Translations under genes and position numbers: made by a program
Assembly (NCBI GenBank): GCA_021791235.1
Contig: JAJYXA010000377.1
Coordinates: 1 to 16,059 of the forward strand
Source: Pseudomonadota bacterium
GTDB taxonomy: Bacteria > Pseudomonadota > Gammaproteobacteria > Burkholderiales > Thiobacillaceae
DNA: 16,059 nucleotides
Direction of reading: 5' to 3'
Shown: one piece after another, positions 1 through 7,188 of the stretch
Layout: every line of letters begins with the position of its first letter
Position numbering within the stretch: position 1 is the stretch's first letter
Notes under the pieces: model-generated
What the model saw: the letters and a program-made list of their open reading frames with translations, nothing else
What the model was told of the DNA's origin: nothing
The model's database searches: none

Positions 1-1127
1 TTCGACAGCGCCACGCGGTCGCGCACCACGCCGACATTGAGCGGTACCCGCGTGGCGAGGCTGTAGACGAATGCGCCCGCGATCAGCGTCAGCAGCACGG
101 TGTAGATGATGGTGCGCGGACGCAGGACATGCTTGACGATGCCGGTGTCGGGGTATTTCCCCTTCACCACGTTTTCCGTGGTGTAGCGGATCAGCCCGCG
201 CGGGTAGCCCATCTTGTCCATGATCTGGTCGCAGCCGTCGATGCAGGCGGCGCAGCCGATGCATTCGTATTGCAGGCCGTTGCGGATGTCGATGCCGGTG
301 GGGCAGACCTGCACGCAGACGTTGCAGTCGACGCAGGTGCCGAGGCCGGCGGCCTTGTAATCGGTCTTCTTGCTGCGCGGGCCGCGCGGCTCGCCGATCG
401 AACTGTCGTAGGTCACGGTCAGCGTGTCGGAATCGAACATCACGCTCTGGAAGCGCGCGTAGGGACACATGTACTTGCACACCTGCTCGCGCATGAAACC
501 GGCATTGCCCCAGGTGGCGAACGCGTAGAACAGGACCCAGAAGGTTTCCCACGGGCCGAGGCTGGCGCGGAGCGTTTCTGCCGCCAGCGTCTGGATCGGG
601 GTGAAATAGCCGACGAAGGTGAGGCCGGTCCATAGTGCGATCGCGAACCACACGAGGTGTTTGAGGCCGCGCTTTCTCAGCTTGACGGCATTCCACGGCG
701 AGGCGTCGAGCTTCCTGCGGGCGACATGGTCGCCTTCCAGCCAGTTTTCCACCCACATGAAGATTTCGGTGTACACGGTCTGCGGACAGGCATAGCCGCA
801 CCACAGGCGCCCGGCCACTGCGGTGAACAGAAACAGCGAGAGCGCCGACAGGATCAGCAGGCCGGTCAGGTAGACGAAATCCTGCGGCCAGAACACCAGG
901 CCGAAAATATAGAATTTGCGTGCGGCCAGGTCGAACAGCACCGCCTGGCGGTTGTCCCAGTGCAGCCAGGGCATGCCGTAATAGAGCGTCTGGGTCAGCA
1001 GCACCAGCGCGATGCGCCAGTTGGCGAACACGCCGTGCACCGCGCGCGGCTGGATTTTCTGCCGGATTGCGTAGAGCTGCTGCTCGGTTGCGGCGTCGGC
1101 GGAGGCGGGCTGCTTGTCGTTGGTCAC
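1..1127 (-). CDS. ccoG: Cytochrome c oxidase accessory protein CcoG (FixG/RdxA family), partial, 3' end outside window
   Basis: CcoG is a membrane polyferredoxin-like protein needed for assembly of cbb3 oxidase; the family is linked to copper handling for CcoN. About 375 residues are visible and the C-terminus (roughly 100 residues in relatives) lies off the left edge. Seen: hydrophobic segments near residues 37-53, 84-105, 155-178 and 337-360; the family motif GYACPQT with C110 and C114; and two ferredoxin clusters, C265/C268/C271/C275-P and C289/C292/C295/C299. The start is a GTG at 1125-1127, chosen because it puts the conserved LYAIRQKIQPR segment about 17 residues in. No convincing Shine-Dalgarno is seen, and an in-frame TTG at 1158-1160 is an alternative. 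It follows ccoP on the same strand after 165 bp of repeats and hairpins, so co-transcription is plausible but may be attenuated. Family assignment is very secure; the start is less so. Confidence 0.95.
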   Translation of the reverse strand, partial: MTNDKQPASADAATEQQLYAIRQKIQPRAVHGVFANWRIALVLLTQTLYYGMPWLHWDNRQAVLFDLAARKFYIFGLVFWPQDFVYLTGLLILSALSLFLFTAVAGRLWCGYACPQTVYTEIFMWVENWLEGDHVARRKLDASPWNAVKLRKRGLKHLVWFAIALWTGLTFVGYFTPIQTLAAETLRASLGPWETFWVLFYAFATWGNAGFMREQVCKYMCPYARFQSVMFDSDTLTVTYDSSIGEPRGPRSKKTDYKAAGLGTCVDCNVCVQVCPTGIDIRNGLQYECIGCAACIDGCDQIMDKMGYPRGLIRYTTENVVKGKYPDTGIVKHVLRPRTIIYTVLLTLIAGAFVYSLATRVPLNVGVVRDRVALS

Positions 1128-1148
1128 TGCGTTTGTCCGTGAAAGTCT

Positions 1149-1209
1149 GAGCCGCTTCAACGTACTGGAACAATACGTTCAAGCGGCTCGCCGGGTCCTT
1201 CCCGGCGAG
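1149..1209. repeat. Two overlapping inverted repeats upstream of ccoG
   Basis: Hairpin 1: 16-bp arms 1149-1164 and 1174-1189 match at 15 of 16 positions, with a 9-nt loop. Hairpin 2: perfect 9-bp arms 1187-1195 and 1201-1209 (CTCGCCGGG/CCCGGCGAG) with a 5-nt loop. They share bases 1187-1189, so both cannot form fully at once. No T-run follows in the minus direction, so a simple intrinsic terminator is unlikely. They lie between ccoP and ccoG and could act as an mRNA stability element or attenuator (inference). Confidence 0.85.
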
Positions 1210-1213
1210 TACC

Positions 1214-1297
1214 GCTCACTACTCACTACTCACTACTCACTACTCACTACTCACTGCTTACTGCTTACTGCTTACTGCTTACTGCTCACCGCTTACT
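1214..1297. repeat. Heptanucleotide tandem repeat, 12 units, between ccoP and ccoG
   Basis: Twelve consecutive 7-bp units of consensus RCTYACT on the plus strand (AGTRAGY on the coding strand). In order they are one GCTCACT, five ACTCACT, four GCTTACT, one GCTCACC and one GCTTACT. The variants are arranged in blocks, as expected for expansion by slippage. The array abuts ccoP so closely that the ccoP stop codon (1293-1295) is part of the terminal unit. Confidence 0.95.
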
Positions 1298-2213
1298 TCT
1301 GCTGCGACAGCCCATACACGTAGGCCGCCAGCAGATGCAGCTTGGCTTCCTTGTTGGAGGTGGTGCCGAGCGTCTGGGTCAGGGCAGGCATGACACCGTT
1401 GCGACCCTTGCTGATGGTCTCGATGATCGTGGCCTCGCTGCCGCCATACAGCCACACCTTGTCGGTGAGGTTGGGCGCGCCCAGCGCCTTCATGCCGGTG
1501 CCGTCTGGCATGTGGCAGGCGGCGCAGTTCTCGGCGAAGACGGCCTTGCCCGCAGCGGCCAGGGTCGCGTCATGCTTGCGGCCCGACAGCGACAGCACGT
1601 AGTTCGCCACCTGCTTGACCTTCTCGGCGCCGAGAATCGGGCCCCACGCCGGCATCGCGGCGTTGCGGCCGTTGGTGATGGTGGCCTGGATGGTGTCGGG
1701 GTCGCCGCCGTAGAGCCAGTCGTTGTCGGTCAGGTTGGGGAAGCCCTTGGCGCCCGTGGCGTCGGAGCCGTGGCACTGAGAACAGTAGGTCAGGAACAGG
1801 TGCTTGCCGATGGCGCGCGCGTTCGGATCGGCGGCCACGGTGGCGATGTCCTGCTTCATGAAGCCGGCATACATCCGCTGGAACTTGGCTTCGGCGGCTT
1901 TCACCTCGGCCTCGTATTCCCCCCTCGAGGTCCATTTCAGCAGGCCGGCGTAATTACCCAGGCCCGGCCACAACGCAAGGTATCCCAGGCCGAAAATCAT
2001 GGTGCCGTAGAACAGCCCCAGCCACCAGCGCGGCAAGGGGTTGTTGAGATCCTGCAGGTCGCCGTCCCAGGTATGTTCCATGAGTTCGGCCTTCTCGCCG
2101 GGCGCGAACCTGCGGGTCGTCTGCGACTTGAGAAACACCCAGGTGCCGACGATGCTCACCAGGGTGAGGACGCTGATGTAGATGGGCCAGAAGCCGCTGG
2201 TGAAATCGCTCAT
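1293..2213 (-). CDS. ccoP: Cytochrome cbb3 oxidase subunit III, dihaem cytochrome c CcoP
   Basis: CcoP is the dihaem subunit that passes electrons from soluble cytochrome c towards CcoO and CcoN on the periplasmic side of the inner membrane. The 306-residue product has the usual family length. Two N-terminal hydrophobic segments (about 8-28 and 64-86) are followed by two cytochrome c domains: haem sites C144-SQ-C147-H148 and C230-AA-C233-H234, with likely axial methionines M187 and M275 in AMPAW and VMPAL contexts. The ATG overlaps the ccoQ stop (ATGA, 2210-2213), and an AAGGAG Shine-Dalgarno lies inside the end of ccoQ, indicating translational coupling. The stop codon is embedded in the first unit of the heptamer array. 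The assignment is secure. Confidence 0.98.
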   Translation of the reverse strand: MSDFTSGFWPIYISVLTLVSIVGTWVFLKSQTTRRFAPGEKAELMEHTWDGDLQDLNNPLPRWWLGLFYGTMIFGLGYLALWPGLGNYAGLLKWTSRGEYEAEVKAAEAKFQRMYAGFMKQDIATVAADPNARAIGKHLFLTYCSQCHGSDATGAKGFPNLTDNDWLYGGDPDTIQATITNGRNAAMPAWGPILGAEKVKQVANYVLSLSGRKHDATLAAAGKAVFAENCAACHMPDGTGMKALGAPNLTDKVWLYGGSEATIIETISKGRNGVMPALTQTLGTTSNKEAKLHLLAAYVYGLSQQK

Positions 2214-2380
2214 TGCTTGTCTCCTTGTTTGGCTGGCGTATCGTCGTCATCCTGGAAAGGGAGTTTGGCGTCCTCTTCGAAACGCTGCTTGTTTCCCTTG
2301 CTGAAGGCCCACCAGACGATGCCGATGAACACCAGGACGAAGATCGCCGTAATGATGCCGCTGACGGTTCCGCTATCCAT
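2210..2380 (-). CDS. ccoQ: Cytochrome cbb3 oxidase small subunit CcoQ (FixQ)
   Basis: A 56-residue protein, typical of CcoQ: short N-terminus, one membrane helix (about residues 8-26, ending in IVWWAF), then a charged tail with an acidic run (DDDD at 44-47). CcoQ stabilises the cbb3 complex. The ATG at 2378-2380 lies 7 bp after the ccoO stop with only a weak GAG-type ribosome site, and the stop TGA overlaps the ccoP ATG by 4 bp. Identity rests on size, topology and its fixed place between ccoO and ccoP; the sequence is too short for more. Confidence 0.93.
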   Translation of the reverse strand: MDSGTVSGIITAIFVLVFIGIVWWAFSKGNKQRFEEDAKLPFQDDDDTPAKQGDKQ

Positions 2381-2387
2381 ACCGGTC

Positions 2388-2993
2388 TCAGTTCTTCGGG
2401 GCGTGGGTGCCGAGCACCTGCAGGTAGGCGATGACGGCTTCCATCTCGGTCTTGCCGGCGATCGCCGCGGGCGCTTCGGCGATTTCCTGCTCGGTATAGC
2501 CGTGGCCGACGATGTCCAGCGTGCGCATCTTGGCCTGGATGCCGGTGTCCTTGAGCGGACGGTCGAGCCAGGGGTAGGCGGGCATGATGGATTCCGGCAC
2601 CACGTCGCGCGGATTCATCAGGTGCGCCATCTGCCAGGCATCGGAATAGCGGCCGCCGACGCGTGCCAGATCCGGTCCGGTTCGCTTGGAACCCCACAGG
2701 AAGGGGCGGTCGTAGACATACTCGCCCGCCACCGAATAGTGGCCGTAGCGCTCGGTCTCGGCACGGAACGGACGAATCATCTGCGAATGGCAGCCGACGC
2801 AGCCTTCGCGGATGTAGATGTCGCGTCCCATCAGCTGCAGTGCCGTGTAGTGCTTGAGGCCTTCCACCGGCGTGGTCGTCGAGGTCTGGAAGAACAGCGG
2901 CACGATCTGCACCAGGCCGCCGACGCTGACGATGAGGATGGTCAGCACGATCAGCAGACCGAGGTTCTTTTCAATGCTTTCATGCGTAATCAT
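2388..2993 (-). CDS. ccoO: Cytochrome cbb3 oxidase subunit II, monohaem cytochrome c CcoO
   Basis: CcoO is the membrane-anchored monohaem cytochrome c subunit next to CcoN. The 201-residue product is of normal family length. One N-terminal anchor spans about residues 11-35, followed by a periplasmic domain with the haem site C65-VG-C68-H69 in the characteristic [15 protein letters not shown] context, and the likely distal ligand M137 (ESIMPAY). The start is preceded by AAGGAG that overlaps the ccoN stop codon, so the two genes are tightly coupled. The assignment is secure. Confidence 0.98.
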   Translation of the reverse strand: MITHESIEKNLGLLIVLTILIVSVGGLVQIVPLFFQTSTTTPVEGLKHYTALQLMGRDIYIREGCVGCHSQMIRPFRAETERYGHYSVAGEYVYDRPFLWGSKRTGPDLARVGGRYSDAWQMAHLMNPRDVVPESIMPAYPWLDRPLKDTGIQAKMRTLDIVGHGYTEQEIAEAPAAIAGKTEMEAVIAYLQVLGTHAPKN

Positions 2994-3004
2994 GTTCGGT
3001 CTCC

Positions 3005-4447
<1,443 letters not shown>

Positions 4448-4481
4448 ACACGTCTCCCGTGATTGATAACTTGATTAGTAC

Positions 4482-4508
4482 ATGCGAATTTGGTGATGTT
4501 ATTCGCAT
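4482..4508. promoter_or_regulatory. Palindromic operator or leader hairpin upstream of ccoN
   Basis: Perfect 8-bp inverted repeat ATGCGAAT (4482-4489) and ATTCGCAT (4501-4508) separated by 11 bp. It lies just downstream of the predicted ccoN transcription start and about 35 bp before the start codon. It could be a repressor operator or a 5' leader hairpin; I recognise no specific regulator for it. Confidence 0.55.
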
Positions 4509-4517
4509 ATGAAGATA

Positions 4518-4545
4518 AATATATCTATTTATAAAAGTGTGTCAA
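4518..4545 (-). promoter_or_regulatory. Sigma70-type promoter for the cco operon
   Basis: On the minus strand a perfect -35 TTGACA (4540-4545) is followed by a 16-bp spacer and a -10-like TATATT (4518-4523); ATATTT with 17 bp is an alternative. It sits in the AT-rich part of the intergenic region and predicts transcription starting near 4511, about 65 nt before ccoN. Confidence 0.65.
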
Positions 4546-4641
4546 GTTGTCGCACCCGACAGAATCGGACCCTGACGGCCAAGTGTTGCTTGTACGCGAA
4601 AAAATGACGCATCCCTGTTTTTATGTCAGATTTTGATTTGG

Positions 4642-4647
4642 TATAGA
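4642..4647 (+). promoter_or_regulatory. Candidate -10 element for the histidine-phosphatase gene
   Basis: TATAGA on the plus strand, 20 bp before the ATG at 4668. There is no good -35 at the normal spacing (TTTTAT at 4619-4624 is poor). If used, it implies a very short leader of about 13 nt, which fits the lack of a Shine-Dalgarno, and it places the FNR box just downstream of the start site. Confidence 0.3.
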
Positions 4648-4662
4648 TCAGTTCGCATGCAA

Positions 4663-4676
4663 TTGATATGCATCAA
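4663..4676. promoter_or_regulatory. FNR/ANR-type binding site (TTGAT-N4-ATCAA)
   Basis: TTGATATGCATCAA is a perfect match to the consensus half-sites TTGAT and ATCAA with a 4-bp spacer. It lies between divergent ccoN and the phosphatase gene. FNR/ANR control of cbb3 operons under low oxygen is well established. However, the centre (4669.5) is about 158 bp above the predicted ccoN start, outside the usual -41.5 or -61.5 activating positions, and the site contains the ATG of the rightward gene. Confidence 0.75.
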
Positions 4677-5321
4677 ATTTCCAGGCCCGCGGGGACCCGT
4701 CTCTGCCTCATCCGCCATGGCGAGACCGACTGGAATGTGGAGAAGCGCATCCAGGGGCACACCGACATTCCGCTCAATGCGACCGGGCGGGCGCAGGCGC
4801 TGGCGATGGCGTTCAATGCGGCGCACCATCGATTCAGCGCGATCTACAGCAGCGACCTGGTGCGTGCGCTGGAAACGGCGCGGGTGCTGGCGCAGCGGGA
4901 GGACCTGGACGTGAAATGCCTGCCGCAACTGCGCGAGCGGCATTTCGGGCAGTTCCAGGGCCTGACGGCCGCGCAGGGTGCCGAGCGCCATCCCGAGGCC
5001 CATGCGCATTATCTGGCGCGTGACCTCGATTACGATTTCGGGACGGGCGAGTCGCTACGCGGGTTCGCCGAACGGGTGGGCGAGGCGATGGACTGGCTGG
5101 TACGGCACCACCCGGGGCAGACGATAGCGGCGGTGAGCCACAGCGGGGTGCTCGATGTGGTCTACCGTCGGGCCACTGGCCGACCGCTGCACACGCCCCG
5201 CGATTTCGCGATTCCCAACTGCGCGCTCAACTGGTTTCGGCTTGACGGCCAGGGCTGGCATCTCGAAGCCTGGGCCGACCGTCACCATTTGCACGACGTG
5301 CTGACGGAGGCGCCTGAATGA
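4668..5321 (+). CDS. Histidine phosphatase family protein (GpmB/CobC-like)
   Basis: A 217-residue protein of the histidine phosphatase (phosphoglycerate-mutase fold) superfamily, which hydrolyses or transfers phosphate through a phospho-histidine. Motifs seen: RHGETDWN with R16 and nucleophile H17, R66 in DLVRA, acid residue E90 in LRERHFGQFQG, and the second histidine H158 in SHSGVLD. The length and ERxFGxxxG motif resemble GpmB, alpha-ribazole phosphatase (CobC) and phosphoserine phosphatase types; the substrate cannot be read from sequence. The ATG at 4668 is the only ATG before the RHG motif and a TAG lies in frame at 4644-4646, so the start is well bounded. No Shine-Dalgarno is seen. It is coupled to the next gene by a 4-bp overlap, with GGAGG inside its own end. 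The start codon lies within an FNR box, suggesting repression at low oxygen (inference). Confidence 0.93.
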   Translation: MHQISRPAGTRLCLIRHGETDWNVEKRIQGHTDIPLNATGRAQALAMAFNAAHHRFSAIYSSDLVRALETARVLAQREDLDVKCLPQLRERHFGQFQGLTAAQGAERHPEAHAHYLARDLDYDFGTGESLRGFAERVGEAMDWLVRHHPGQTIAAVSHSGVLDVVYRRATGRPLHTPRDFAIPNCALNWFRLDGQGWHLEAWADRHHLHDVLTEAPE

Positions 5322-6043
5322 GCGCGATGGCGGAATGGTTGGTGCTGTTTCGCCACGGCCACAGCGAATGGAATCTCTCCGATCGCTTCACCGGATGGAC
5401 CGACATTCCGCTGACCGGAACCGGGCTTGCCGAAGCGGCCGCCGCGGGGCGGAGGTTGGCGCAGGCAGGCTACGTCTTTGATGAAGTGCATGGATCGGTG
5501 CTGCAACGTTCCCGCCAGACCGCCGAGGCGCTGCTGGCCGCGATGGGCACGCCGGATGTCCCGCTGTTCACGACCTGGCGCCTGAACGAACGGCATTACG
5601 GCGCGCTGCAGGGCATGAACAAGCAAGAGATCTTCGCAACCTGGGGCGAGGCGGCGTCGCGCCGCTGGTGGCGCGGCTATTTCGAACCGCCGCCGCCGCT
5701 GGATCGCGACGATCCGCGCCATCCGCGCTTCGACCCGCTGTATGCTGGCATGGACCCGGGCGACCTTCCTCCCAGTGAAAGCCTGCGCGATTGCCAGCGC
5801 CGCATGCTGCCGTACTGGGACGAAGTGCTGTTGCCGCGGCTGCGCATGGGGCGGCGCCTGCTGGTGGTCAGCCACGGCAACACCCTGCGCGGGCTGGTGA
5901 TGCATCTGGATGGCCTCTCCGCCGAGGCGATGGAGCGGGTGGAGATTCCGTCCGGGATGCCACTGGTCTACTGTTTCGACGCTGCGGGCAGTGTGCTCGG
6001 GCACACATGGCTGGAAGTGGACGCGACCGCACCGTCGCCCTAG
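5318..6043 (+). CDS. gpmA: 2,3-bisphosphoglycerate-dependent phosphoglycerate mutase
   Basis: Interconverts 3- and 2-phosphoglycerate in glycolysis and gluconeogenesis. The 241-residue product aligns throughout with dPGM proteins: FTGWTDIPL after the catalytic motif, R64, NERHYGALQGMNK with E91, the W118-R119-G120 region, the mutase-type insert FDPLYAGMDPGDLPPSESL, and second histidine H186 in SHGNTLRGLV. The first histidine is H13. Oddity: the usual RHGES reads RHGHS here (H15 for Glu). The start at 5318 is preferred over M4 because it forms an ATGA overlap with the upstream gene and has GGAGG at 5306-5310. Its stop TAG shares CTAG with the stop of the convergent ald gene, leaving no intergenic space. 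The family is secure; full activity is very likely but H15 merits a check. Confidence 0.96.
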   Translation: MSAMAEWLVLFRHGHSEWNLSDRFTGWTDIPLTGTGLAEAAAAGRRLAQAGYVFDEVHGSVLQRSRQTAEALLAAMGTPDVPLFTTWRLNERHYGALQGMNKQEIFATWGEAASRRWWRGYFEPPPPLDRDDPRHPRFDPLYAGMDPGDLPPSESLRDCQRRMLPYWDEVLLPRLRMGRRLLVVSHGNTLRGLVMHLDGLSAEAMERVEIPSGMPLVYCFDAAGSVLGHTWLEVDATAPSP

Positions 6044-7122
6044 CTGTATCCCAAATCCTGCGCCAGCCCGGCGTGGGTGATTTTCCCGGCGTGCACATGC
6101 AGCCCCGCCTTCAGTCCGGCGTCAGCCTCCAGCGCGGCCAGGCCTTCAGCAGCCAGCGCCTGCACGTAGGGCAGGGTGGCATGGGTGAGCGCCTTGGTGG
6201 CGGTCCGGGCCACAGCGCCGGGCATGTTGGTGACGCAATAGTGGACGATGCCCTCGGCCACGAAGAAGGGATGGCTGTGGGTGGTGGGACGCGAGGTCTC
6301 GGCGATGCCGCCCTGGTCGATGGCGACGTCCACCAGCACCGCACCTGGCGGCATCCGTTTCAGCGAGGCGAGGCTGATCAGGCGCGGCGCATGGCGGCCC
6401 GGAATCTGGGCGGCGCCGATGACGATGTCGGCGTGTTCGAGGCTGTCGTCGATCGCGTCGGGCGAGGAGAAGCGCGTTTCCACCCGCGCACCGAACTGGG
6501 CTTCGGCGTGCGCGAGCTTGTCGGTCTGGCGGTCGATCAGGGTGATGCGTGTACCCAGCCCGACTGCCGTGCGCGCCGCGCTCATGCCCACAACGCCGGC
6601 ACCGATGATGAGCACGCGTGCAGGCGGCACGCCGGGCAGGCCGGTGATCAGCTTGCCGCTGCCGCCGTGCGACGTTTGCAGGCCCAGCGCGCCCATCTGC
6701 GGCGCCAGACGGCCGGCGATGTCGGACATCGGCTGCAGCAGCGGCAGGCCGCCGCCCGGCTTGCTCACGGTCTCGTAGGCGATCGCTGTTACCCCACGCG
6801 CCATCAGTTCGCGCGCCAGCTCGGGCGCGGCGGCCAGGTGCAGGTAGCAGAACAGCAACTGGCCCGCGCGCAGCCGTGCCACTTCGTCCGCCTGCGGCTC
6901 CTTCACCTTCACCACCAGGTCGGCGGCATAGGCCTCGGCAGGCGTGCCCACGATGCGGACACCGGCAGCACGATAGGCCTCGTCTGCGAAGCCTGCCGCC
7001 ACACCGGCGCCGGTTTCGACGCTGACGGTGTGGCCGGCTTCGGCCAGGACGCGCGCGCCTTCCGGGGTGAGCGCCACCCGGTATTCGTGATTCTTGATTT
7101 CCCTGGGAATGCCGATGTGCAT
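6040..7122 (-). CDS. ald: Alanine dehydrogenase
   Basis: NAD-dependent, reversible oxidative deamination of L-alanine to pyruvate and ammonia. The 360-residue product has the family length and opens with the signature MHIGIPREIKNHEYRVALTP. Seen: active-site K74 (VKEP) and H95 (LHLAA), the nucleotide-binding loop GAGVVG at 174-179, and the AIDQGG segment with D269, followed by SRPTTH and the NMPGAV motif. The ATG at 7120-7122 has GAGG about 8 nt upstream. It lies 66 bp downstream of the TIGR03790-family gene on the same strand; that gap contains competing hairpins but no clear terminator. Its stop overlaps the gpmA stop on the opposite strand. Physiologically it links alanine to pyruvate and ammonium. 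Confidence 0.97.
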   Translation of the reverse strand: MHIGIPREIKNHEYRVALTPEGARVLAEAGHTVSVETGAGVAAGFADEAYRAAGVRIVGTPAEAYAADLVVKVKEPQADEVARLRAGQLLFCYLHLAAAPELARELMARGVTAIAYETVSKPGGGLPLLQPMSDIAGRLAPQMGALGLQTSHGGSGKLITGLPGVPPARVLIIGAGVVGMSAARTAVGLGTRITLIDRQTDKLAHAEAQFGARVETRFSSPDAIDDSLEHADIVIGAAQIPGRHAPRLISLASLKRMPPGAVLVDVAIDQGGIAETSRPTTHSHPFFVAEGIVHYCVTNMPGAVARTATKALTHATLPYVQALAAEGLAALEADAGLKAGLHVHAGKITHAGLAQDLGYS

Positions 7123-7146
7123 GGCGAGCCTCGTGCGGATGGATAC

Positions 7147-7187
7147 CGCAGCATAACCAAACCCGCTGCGTGCTAGAAGTGCAGCGG
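7147..7187 (-). promoter_or_regulatory. Mutually exclusive hairpins in the leader before ald
   Basis: Stem 1: CCGCTGC (7163-7169) with GCAGCGG (7181-7187), perfect 7 bp, starting 1 bp after the stop of the upstream gene. Stem 2: CGCAGC (7147-7152) with GCTGCG (7165-7170), perfect 6 bp. Bases 7165-7169 are used by both. No U-run follows either, so this is at best an attenuator or processing site; it may be chance in GC-rich DNA. Confidence 0.35.
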
Positions 7188-7188
7188 T

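Noticed and set aside
4461..4480. TTGATAACTTGATT as a second FNR box nearer ccoN
   Set aside because: The two TTGAT units are direct, not inverted, so the second half-site does not match ATCAA.
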